From the NCBI GenBank assembly GCA_018982785.1, contig JAHHEN010000001.1:310001-374000 (forward strand): DNA of 64,000 nt, written 5' to 3'. This document shows, piece after piece, positions 47,543 through 55,139 of the stretch (positions within the stretch are counted from its first letter, which is position 1; every line of letters starts with the position of its first letter). The position numbers and the translations under genes are program-made. Below the pieces are notes generated by a model. It saw only the letters and a program-made list of their open reading frames with translations, had not been told where the DNA came from and searched no databases. The stretch comes from Enterococcus innesii (GTDB lineage: Bacteria; Bacillota; Bacilli; Lactobacillales; Enterococcaceae).

Positions 47543-48550
47543 CTACACTTCTCCTTCTTCGTCTCTAAAATGAAAATGCTTGTAGCATGTGCAACGGACC
47601 AAATGATCAGGTGCTACTTCATGCAAGACTGGGTTTGCTTCGTGGTCGCTTTCAGGGATCCAAGGAATCCGTGCGGCAAACCGACAACCGGTCCGAGGCA
47701 TATTTTTCAAGGAAGGAACCACGCCCTCGATCACATGCAGTTCACTGTCTTGTGAGTTTTCTTGAGGGATCGAGTTAAGCAGTGATCGGGTGTATGGATG
47801 TTTCGGATTGGCAAACAACTCTTCGGCTGTTGCGACTTCCACAAACTGTCCCCCGTACATTACGGCTACTCGGTCGGCCATCTCCGCTACGACACCTAAA
47901 TCGTGGGTGATCAAAATGATCCCCGTTTGCGTTTCTTCTTGCAAATCTTTTAGTAGATCAAGGATCTGCGCTTGGATCGTCACGTCCAACGCGGTCGTTG
48001 GTTCATCGGCAATAATGATTGGTGGTTTACAAGCAATCGCGATCGCAATGATGACCCGCTGACGCATCCCACCTGACAATTCATGAGGGTATTGACGTCC
48101 TACTCGCGGTGGATTCGGGATCCCAACTTGTTCTAATAATTCTAATGCCCGTGCTTGGCGCTGTTCGGCATTCATATCTGTATGATAAGACAAGCCTTCT
48201 TTGATTTGGTCTTCGATCCGCATCAACGGATTCAGTGCAGACAACGGATCTTGGAAAATCATCCCAATATCATTTCCGCGAATTTTGTTGTATAACGTTT
48301 CGTTTAAGTTTGACAAGTTTAAATCTTTATATAAGATTTCTCCAGTGATTTTCGTGTTGTTTGGGTCATGTAGCCCCATGATCGTTGTAGCTAACGTACT
48401 TTTTCCGCAACCAGATTCTCCTACGATTGCTAAGATCTCATTACGATCTAGTGTAAAAGAAATACCATCTACTGCGTCATAGTAATCGTCTTTGATACGA
48501 AAACCTGTGTGAAGGTTTTGAACATCTAGTAATTGATTATCTCTGGACAA
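47543..48550 (-). CDS. oppD: Oligopeptide ABC transporter ATP-binding protein OppD
   Basis: This 335-residue ATPase is the first gene of the operon. It has Walker A GESGCGKST, the signature LSGGMRQRVIIAIAI, Walker B IIIADEPTTALD and H-loop ILITHDLGVVAEM. The C-terminal region has GCRFAARIPWI and RCTCYKH, which match the Cys-containing tail of OppD-type subunits. The start appears to be TTG 48550 (SRDNQLLDVQNLHTGF) with GAGGGG upstream. A good promoter (48663-48691) and a perfect CodY box (48715-48729) precede it, so expression is probably repressed when branched-chain amino acids and GTP are plentiful. Confidence 0.94.
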   Translation of the reverse strand: MSRDNQLLDVQNLHTGFRIKDDYYDAVDGISFTLDRNEILAIVGESGCGKSTLATTIMGLHDPNNTKITGEILYKDLNLSNLNETLYNKIRGNDIGMIFQDPLSALNPLMRIEDQIKEGLSYHTDMNAEQRQARALELLEQVGIPNPPRVGRQYPHELSGGMRQRVIIAIAIACKPPIIIADEPTTALDVTIQAQILDLLKDLQEETQTGIILITHDLGVVAEMADRVAVMYGGQFVEVATAEELFANPKHPYTRSLLNSIPQENSQDSELHVIEGVVPSLKNMPRTGCRFAARIPWIPESDHEANPVLHEVAPDHLVRCTCYKHFHFRDEEGEV

Positions 48551-48662
48551 TCGAATACCCCTCTCTACTTTCTAAGATGTCTTGCGTTTTAATGTAAAAA
48601 AAGAAGGAACATGCATTTCATTTCCAAAAGCTTTCTTAACATTGTATAATATATTCTTAATA

Positions 48663-48691
48663 ATTATATAGAAATGCTAACAATAATGCAA
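48663..48691 (-). promoter_or_regulatory. Predicted opp operon promoter
   Basis: The minus strand reads TTGCAT, 17 bp, TATAAT, about 110 bp upstream of oppD. The rest of the 286-bp gap (48551-48836) holds the CodY box and no gene. Confidence 0.75.
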
Positions 48692-48714
48692 GTCCCAGAA
48701 AACTTAAAACACTG

Positions 48715-48729
48715 AATTTTCAGAAAATT
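48715..48729. promoter_or_regulatory. CodY-binding box
   Basis: AATTTTCAGAAAATT matches the 15-bp CodY consensus AATTTTCWGAAAATT at every position. It lies 24 bp upstream of the opp -35. CodY is the nutrient-sensing repressor of peptide and amino acid uptake in low-GC Gram-positives. Confidence 0.85.
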
Positions 48730-48836
48730 TACATTACGCTTCCAACGCCGTTATGTCAGGTTTAACCATCGTTTTTTAGATTGCATTTTTGAAGAAAAGC
48801 CGCCCAAATCACGGCGGATCAATTATGAGAAAGAAA

Positions 48837-48862
48837 GAGCTAAGTCATCTAGGACTTAGCTC
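48837..48862 (-). terminator. Rho-independent terminator of acpP
   Basis: GAGCTAAGTC and GACTTAGCTC form a 10-bp perfect stem with a six-base loop. The minus-strand tail TTTCTTTCTC is T-rich. Confidence 0.85.
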
Positions 48863-48873
48863 TTATGTCTGTC

Positions 48874-49116
48874 TTAAGCAAGATGGCTTGAAATATAATC
48901 AACCGCTCCACCGACTGTTTCGATCTGCTCGGCATCTTCATCAGAAATCTCGGTACCAAATTCATCTTCTAGTTCAAGGACGAATTCCATCACACTGATC
49001 GAATCAGCGTTCAAGTCGTCTTTAATGCTCATCGTATCCGTTACGTTCTCTGCGTCAATTTCAAAATGATTGGCGATCACGACCGCAACTTTCTTGAATA
49101 CTTCATCTCGTGTCAA
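48874..49116 (-). CDS. acpP: Acyl carrier protein
   Basis: This 80-residue acidic helical carrier holds growing acyl chains on a phosphopantetheine arm. The attachment Ser is residue 39 in NADSISVMEF, where many ACPs read DSL. The rest, EFVLELEDEFGTEISDEDAEQI, is standard helix II and III. The start is a well-placed ATG with GGAGGTG upstream. It follows plsX after about 110 bp on the same strand. PlsX uses acyl-ACP as substrate, so the pairing is functional. A second ACP in a fab cluster elsewhere is common in enterococci. Confidence 0.93.
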   Translation of the reverse strand: MTRDEVFKKVAVVIANHFEIDAENVTDTMSIKDDLNADSISVMEFVLELEDEFGTEISDEDAEQIETVGGAVDYISSHLA

Positions 49117-49226
49117 CTGGCTTCACCTCCACGCGTTTGCACAAAACATAGAATGGCTAACAAACATTGTACTGCTTTCTATGCTTTTTGTCTAGATATT
49201 TTTGCAATTTCATTACAATGATTGCA

Positions 49227-50244
49227 TTATGATTGCGTTTCGTCTTTTGCAGTCGGCATTTCTTCAAAATGTGCGACCAATTGGGCCACAACATCTGTTG
49301 CTAGCATCGTATGGATCTGCTTGATGGTGTACGCTACCGCTTCTGGTCCTGTCGCCCCATGGGTTTTGATGACTGGTGCTTTCAAACCAAACAATACAGC
49401 CCCGCCATGTTTCGCATAATCCATCTCATTTTTTACTTTTCGCAACGCATCCTTCAGTAACAACGCCCCTAATTTCCCTTTGGTACCTGAATCAAGAATC
49501 GATTGTTTCAACAACGCCATTAAGTTCAAGGCAGTTCCTTCGATTGATTTCAAAACAGCATTTCCAGTAAAGCCATCTGTCACGACGACGTCAGCTGCAC
49601 CATCCAATAATTCCCGAGCCTCGACATTGCCGATAAAATGGATCGTAGGGTCTTGCGAAAGCAGTTCAAAGGCTTTTTCGTCAATTCGCTGCCTTTGGTT
49701 TCTTCCGTTCCGTTATTTAACAAGCCGACCCTTGGTCGATTGATCCCGCGAACTTTTTGGGCGTAAAAGGATCCTAAGACGGCATAGTTTGCCAAATGTT
49801 CTGGTTTATTGTCGGCATTAGCGCCTAGATCCAGCATGTCAAAGCCAGCATCTTTGCCGATCACTGGCATTGTGGACATCAATCCGGGACGGTCGATCCC
49901 TTTGATCCGACCAACGATGAACAACCCGGCCGCTAATAAAGCACCGGTATTTCCGGCTGAAAAAATCGCATCTGCTTCGCCATTTTTCACTGCTTGTGCC
50001 GCTAAGACCATTGAGGCCGTTTTTTTCGTCTGATTGCTTTAACAGGTTCATCATCACTATTGATTTTTTCATCTGTGTGGATAATAGTGACATTTTTATC
50101 ATCCGTCATGTATTTTTTGATTTCATTTTCTTTTCCGTAAAGGAGGAATTCAATCTCTGGAAAATCTTTTTTCGCCAGCATGACTCCTTCTACGATCGCT
50201 TTTGGGGCGTTGTCTCCGCCCATTGCATCAACAGCAATCCGCAT
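49227..50244 (-). pseudogene. plsX: Phosphate acyltransferase PlsX, two frameshifts
   Basis: PlsX converts acyl-ACP to acyl-phosphate for PlsY at the start of phospholipid synthesis. The N-terminus [20 protein letters not shown] is intact from ATG 50244. The frame breaks after RRKK. One A added to the A7 run near 50020 restores [20 protein letters not shown] with [10 protein letters not shown]. It breaks again after ELTKK; one A added to the run near 49677 restores AFELLSQ and leads into [20 protein letters not shown] and the C-terminus. Corrected length is 339 residues, normal for PlsX. Two independent homopolymer losses in an essential lipid gene strongly suggest consensus errors. Confidence 0.9.
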
Positions 50245-50289
50245 CTCGCTGCCACTCCCTTCATTTTCCCAATCAGTATAGCATATTCT

Positions 50290-52320
50290 TTAATCAAAAA
50301 ATTGTTTGTCTGCTTTTTTTGCTGCTAAATAGTTCGCCAACGCCGTGAATTCCGGCAATAGCTGCCAGCCATTTTTTTGCCAAAGCTGGGTTGCCTCAAC
50401 TTGAGCCACTTCTAGAATGTGGGCATCCGCGACTAAATCGGCAGCCGCAAACTCTGGCAAGCCCGATTGTCGATTGCCGAAGACTTCTCCTGGCCCCCGC
50501 AACTGCAAGTCTTTTTCGCTGACTACAAAGCCGTTGGTGGTTTCTGTCATGATCTTCATTCGTTCGACCCCCGTCTCATTTTTCGGGTTTGCGATCAATA
50601 TACAGTAAGAAGCATCGGCGCCGCGTCCTACCCGTCCACGTAATTGGTGGAGCTGGGCTAACCCGAAGCGATCAGCGTCAATGATCAGCATCACTGTCGC
50701 ATTGGGGACATTGACCCCTACTTCGATGACCGTTGTGGAAACCAAGATCTGCAGTTGATTTTCTTTGAAAGCTTCCATGATGCTGTCCTTTTCTTGATTC
50801 TTCATTTTCCCATGCAGCATTCCCACTTGATAAGTAGGAGAAAAGTAACTTTGCAGCTGCTCATAAATCTCCGTGGCATTCTTGACATCCAGCATTTCGG
50901 ATTCTTCGATCAAAGGACAGATAACATACATCTGATGCCCTTGGGCCAATTCTTTTTGCGCCCACTCTAAGATCGATTCAAACTGCGGCGGTCGGACCCA
51001 GCGCGTCTCTACAGGAATCCGTCCTGCCGGCATCTCATCGATCACCGAAACATCCATTTCGCCATAAGCCGTAATCGCTAGCGTACGAGGGATCGGCGTG
51101 GCGGTCATAAAGAGCACATCAGGCAGATAGCCTTTTTCCCTTAAGACTTTTCGCTGATTGACCCCAAAACGGTGTTGTTCATCGGTGATGACTAAGCCAA
51201 GATGTGCAAAGTCTACCCCTTCTTGAATCAGTGCATGGGTCCCAACGATGATGTCGATCTCCCCAGCTGCTAATTGTTCTAAGATGACCCGCCGTTCTTT
51301 TGGTTTGGTCGAGCCTGTCAAAAGAGCGGTGGTCACTTCTAAGGGGTCAAAGAGTTGATTCAAGCTCTCTAGGTGCTGTTGGGCCAAAATCTCAGTCGGC
51401 ACCATCAGCGCCCCCTGAAAGCCAGCCGTCATCGTAGCATAGAGGGCGATCGCCGCCACGACTGTTTTCCCACTCCCAACATCCCCTTGCAAGAGCCGCT
51501 GCATGTGCTGCGGACTTTTCAGGTCATGGCAGATTTCATTGGTCACGCGCTTTTGCGCATTCGTCAATTCAAAGGGCAGTTTACGAGTAAATTCTTTCAA
51601 GCGTTGCACATCGTAATCGATCGCCAAGCCGTTTTTCTCGGCTTTTTCGCTTCTCTTCAGTCCTTGGATCTGCATTTGGAACAAAAAGAACTCTTCAAAA
51701 ATCACCCGCCGCTTCGCTTGATGACTCTCTTGGGGATCTTTGGGAAAGTGCATCGCAAACATCGCGGATTTCCGATCCAACAAGCGATATTTTTCGATCA
51801 ATGACAAAGGCAAGATCTCGGGGATCTGATCACCAAAATCAAGGAATGCCTGTTTGATCAGTTCGATCAACACACTTTGACGCACGGCTTTATTGACATG
51901 ATAAATCGGGGCAAAGTCCTCGCCACTTTTGCTGCCAAGAATTTTCATTCCCGTCAGTCCTTTGCGTTTGGCATCCCATTTGCCATAGACGGCGATCTCT
52001 TCAGAGACCTCTACTTTGTCCTTCAAATAAGGCTGATTGAAAAAGGAGACATTAAAGACATCGTGGTCTTGCATCATGCGAAATTGCAACCGACTTTTCT
52101 TGTACCCAAAGCGATTGACGACCGGTGGGGAAACGACGATCCCCTTGATCGTTACTTTTTCTTGGTCTTGAATCTCCGCTAATTGCCGTTCTTGAATGTC
52201 TTCATAACGAAACGGGTAATACTTTAGCAGGTCTTCGATGGTTTCGATTCCTAAACTCGCCAAGTCTTGGGCGCGTTTTTCTCCGACACCCTTTAATACC
52301 GTAAGTGGCTGATTCAGCAT
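50290..52320 (-). CDS. recG: ATP-dependent DNA helicase RecG
   Basis: RecG remodels stalled replication forks and branched DNA. The 676-residue protein begins MLNQPLTVLKGVGEKRAQDL and has an N-terminal wedge/OB domain (about 1-200). The helicase motifs follow: GDVGSGKTVVA (Walker A), DEQHRFGV (motif II), TATPIPRTL (III), and the C-terminal domain with STTVIEVGVNVPNA and QLRGRVGRG (VI). The RecG-specific end DLQLRGPGEVFGNRQSGLPEF is present. It lies between fakA, with a terminator after that gene, and plsX, the usual Firmicutes neighbourhood. Confidence 0.97.
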   Translation of the reverse strand: MLNQPLTVLKGVGEKRAQDLASLGIETIEDLLKYYPFRYEDIQERQLAEIQDQEKVTIKGIVVSPPVVNRFGYKKSRLQFRMMQDHDVFNVSFFNQPYLKDKVEVSEEIAVYGKWDAKRKGLTGMKILGSKSGEDFAPIYHVNKAVRQSVLIELIKQAFLDFGDQIPEILPLSLIEKYRLLDRKSAMFAMHFPKDPQESHQAKRRVIFEEFFLFQMQIQGLKRSEKAEKNGLAIDYDVQRLKEFTRKLPFELTNAQKRVTNEICHDLKSPQHMQRLLQGDVGSGKTVVAAIALYATMTAGFQGALMVPTEILAQQHLESLNQLFDPLEVTTALLTGSTKPKERRVILEQLAAGEIDIIVGTHALIQEGVDFAHLGLVITDEQHRFGVNQRKVLREKGYLPDVLFMTATPIPRTLAITAYGEMDVSVIDEMPAGRIPVETRWVRPPQFESILEWAQKELAQGHQMYVICPLIEESEMLDVKNATEIYEQLQSYFSPTYQVGMLHGKMKNQEKDSIMEAFKENQLQILVSTTVIEVGVNVPNATVMLIIDADRFGLAQLHQLRGRVGRGADASYCILIANPKNETGVERMKIMTETTNGFVVSEKDLQLRGPGEVFGNRQSGLPEFAAADLVADAHILEVAQVEATQLWQKNGWQLLPEFTALANYLAAKKADKQFFD

Positions 52321-52382
52321 AGGTACCCTCCTTTTCCAAAGTGATTTTATTTATTGCAGAGATTCCTGCATTCATAGAAAAA

Positions 52383-52420
52383 GACGGAGCCAAAAATCAT
52401 CTACGATTTTTGCCCCCGCC
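52383..52420 (-). terminator. Terminator after fakA
   Basis: On the minus strand GGCGGGGGCAAAAATC pairs with GATTTTTGGCTCCGTC (two non-canonical positions) around a six-base loop, followed by CTTTTTC. It supports the corrected fakA stop at 52432. Confidence 0.8.
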
Positions 52421-52431
52421 GCCTAATTTGT

Positions 52432-54113
52432 TTATTCTGCTGAGAAAAGATACGGATAAACCGGCTGATCTCCTTGATAGATCTCTACTTCGATCTCAGG
52501 ATGCAGTTCAACGATCGCTTCTTCGATTTTGGCTGCTTCTTTGGCTTCCTTTCTTCCCCGATAATGATGGTGACGATCTCAGTATCTTCTGTGATCATTT
52601 TTTCTAAGGTAGTCATAGAAGCAGAGAAACGATCAGGAACAGAAACAACGATTTTGCCGTCGACCATTCCTAAGAAGTCGCCTTCTGTGATTTCGATGCC
52701 ATCGATTGATGTATTACGGATCGCATGAGTCACTGATCCGCTGACAACACTTGCTAAGACATCGGTCATGGCTTGCTGATTTTCAGCTAGTGTGGACTGC
52801 TCGTGGAATGCCAGCATCGCCGTCATCCCTTGAGAAATCGTCCGTGTTTCAACAACCGCTACTGGAATCTCGGAAACTTCCGCTGCTTGCTGCGCCGCCA
52901 TAAAGATATTTTTGTTGTTCGGTAAGACGATCACTTGATCAGCATTGACTTCATTGATGGCCACCAAAATGTCTTCTGTACTTGGGTTCATCGTTTGGCC
53001 ACCACTGATGACATAAGAAGCGCCTAGGCTAGTAAACAATTCTTTCAAGCCTTCCCCCGCCGCGATCGCAATGATCGCAAATGGTGTCCGCGGACGTTTT
53101 ACTGGTGCTGGTTTTGCTTCTTGCTGATCGTGTTCCAAGATTGTTTCATGCTGAAGGCGCATGTTGTCGACTTTGATTTTCACCAATGAACCAAATTTTT
53201 GCCCATAATTCATGACTTCGCCGGGATGTTCCGTGTGAACATGGACTTTGATGATCTCATCGTCGTTGACCACTAATAAGGAATCTCCCAACTCGTTTAA
53301 GTAATTACGGAATGTTTCATAATCGAATTCACTATCAACGGTCGGACCTTCACCAATTTTCACCATGATTTCTGTACAATAACCAAAAGTGATATCTTCA
53401 GTCGCTAATTGCCCTTGGACACTGCGATGATGTTCCGCATTGACCATTTCATCCATTGCAGCTGGAGATGGTTCAAAAATTTCATCGGCTGGGTATTCCC
53501 CGGTCAATGCATTTAAGAAGCCTTCATAGATAAACAACAGGCCTTGACCGCCACTATCTACCACACCGACTTCTTTTAAAACCGGTAATAGATCAGGGGT
53601 TTTCGCCAATGACCGTTTTGCGCCATGAACCACTGCTTTCATGACTTCGATACAATCATCAGTGGTTTGGGCTTTTTTCTCGCCATATTCAGCGGCGATG
53701 CGTGCCACAGTCAGGATGGTTCCTTCCACAGGCTTCATGACTGCTTTATAGGCGGTTTCTACTCCATGAGTAAAGGCTTGAGCCAATTCTGGTGCAGTGA
53801 GTGTTTCTACGGTTGGGATTGCTTTAGAAAAACCGCGGAATAATTGAGACAAAATGACGCCGGAATTCCCACGTGCGCCCATCAATAGTCCTTTTGAAAG
53901 TGTAGCGGCAAGATCGCCGACGTTTTCTGAAGTCGCATCTGCGACCGCTTTTGCTCCACTGGTCATGGATAGATTCATGTTTGTCCCGGTATCTCCATCT
54001 GGAACAGGAAACACATTCAATGAGTTGACAAACTCTGCATTAACTTGTAGACGAGCCGCGCCTGCCTGCACCATTTCTTGAAACTGACTTGCGCTGATAT
54101 TCGTTACCTTCAC
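52432..54113 (-). pseudogene. fakA: Fatty acid kinase FakA-like (DAK2/YloV family), frameshifted near the C-terminus
   Basis: FakA phosphorylates fatty acids bound to FakB (DegV) proteins for incorporation into phospholipids. The N-terminal DAK2/DhaL domain has NVFPVPDGDTGTNMNLSM (metal-binding Asps) and LLMGARGNSGVILSQLFRGF. A middle domain and the C-terminal YloV domain (ITEGDFLGMVDGKIVVS) follow. After IIIGEE the frame shifts. One A added near 52557 yields EAKEAAKIEEAIVELHPEIE and a stop at 52432, giving about 560 residues, the normal size. The start is GTG 54113 behind AGGAGG. It follows yloU on the same strand, as in other Firmicutes. Confidence 0.9.
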
Positions 54114-54159
54114 TTAGATAGTCCTCCTTAAAATCATCCGCCATGAACGGATCCCTTGC

Positions 54160-54522
54160 CTAATCTGGCAGTACACGTACGCCTTGAACAAATACATTTA
54201 CCGAGTTCGCAGATACACCTAGCATCGTTTCTAAGTTGTATTTCACTTTTTCCTGCACGTTGCGGGAAACTTCGGAAATCTTTGTTCCATAGCTGACGAT
54301 CGTGTATACATCCACTGCAATGCCGTTTTCTTCTTGGCGGACAACGACACCGCGAGAATAATTTTCTTTTCGTAAAATTTCATTGATGTTATCTTTGATT
54401 TGTTTCTTGCTAGCCATACCAACAATGCCGAACACATCTGTTGCTGCGCCTCCGACCACTGTTGCAATGACTTCATTGCTGATTTCAATAATACCTGATG
54501 AGGTTTGAATTTTTACAGCCAT
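54160..54522 (-). CDS. Asp23/Gls24 family protein, YloU type
   Basis: This 120-residue protein starts at ATG 54522 (MAVKIQTSSGIIEISNEVIA) with GGAGG upstream. The Asp23 domain is nearly the whole protein: ATVVGGAATDVFGIVGMASK, then VVVRQEENGIAVDVYTIVSYG and VQEKVKYNLETMLGVSANSVNVFV. It corresponds in size and position to Bacillus YloU, beside rpmB and yloV (fakA), and may help organise envelope or lipid functions. It differs from the longer stress-type Gls24 homologue at 18942-19343 by lacking an acidic N-terminal tail. Confidence 0.9.
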   Translation of the reverse strand: MAVKIQTSSGIIEISNEVIATVVGGAATDVFGIVGMASKKQIKDNINEILRKENYSRGVVVRQEENGIAVDVYTIVSYGTKISEVSRNVQEKVKYNLETMLGVSANSVNVFVQGVRVLPD

Positions 54523-54654
54523 TTTATAGCCTCCTTCAATGGGCATGACCCATCTTTCTTCTTACATATTTTATCATAGCTGTACCGCAAATAAAAGGAT
54601 GAGACATATGAAAAGGGGCTTTCTGACCAAACGTCTTGCATTTCGACCTTGTTT

Positions 54655-54683
54655 AATTTACAATGTTTACCGGGAAAAGTCAA
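54655..54683 (-). promoter_or_regulatory. Predicted promoter of the yloU-fakA genes
   Basis: The minus strand reads TTGACT, 17 bp, TAAATT, about 130 bp upstream of the yloU start. On the plus strand a weaker TTGCTT-17-TAAATT (54703-54731) may serve rpmB. Confidence 0.55.
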
Positions 54684-54788
54684 TGTTTCTTGAAAATTAC
54701 TCTTGCTTTTTTCACCTTTCTGTGATAAATTCAGATGGTATGAGCTGAAATAGCGCTCCAACATCAAGGCAAAGGAGGAAATAACCAC

Positions 54789-54977
54789 ATGGCTAAAGTT
54801 TGTTACTTTACTGGACGTAAAACTACAAGTGGAAACAATCGTTCTCACGCAATGAATGCGACAAAACGTACTGTGAAACCTAACTTGCAAAAAGTTCGCG
54901 TTATGATTGACGGAAAACCTAAAAAAGTTTGGGTGTCAACTCGTGCTTTGAAATCTGGAAAAGTTGAGCGCGTATAA
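54789..54977 (+). CDS. rpmB: 50S ribosomal protein L28
   Basis: This 62-residue basic ribosomal protein begins [20 protein letters not shown] and continues [20 protein letters not shown] to a basic end. It is the short Firmicutes form. Only one Cys (residue 5) is present, so it is a zinc-independent type. The start has AAAGGAGG upstream. It is divergent from yloU, the standard gene order, and ends in a strong terminator. Confidence 0.97.
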   Translation: MAKVCYFTGRKTTSGNNRSHAMNATKRTVKPNLQKVRVMIDGKPKKVWVSTRALKSGKVERV

Positions 54978-54990
54978 TTAGACCTTTTCG

Positions 54991-55016
54991 GCCGTTCGTT
55001 TTGAACGGCTTTTTTT
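54991..55016 (+). terminator. Rho-independent terminator of rpmB
   Basis: GCCGTTC and GAACGGC form a 7-bp stem with a GTTTT loop and a run of seven T residues. Confidence 0.93.
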
Positions 55017-55139
55017 GTGCCCTTTTTTCTTTGGTGCGCTTTCACTTAGGTTTTCATTAAAGAAAATAGGTCTTTGTTTTTTTAATCGATTCACCTGTGG
55101 TAAACTAAGAAAAAATTGATAAAGAACAGGTGACTTCTT

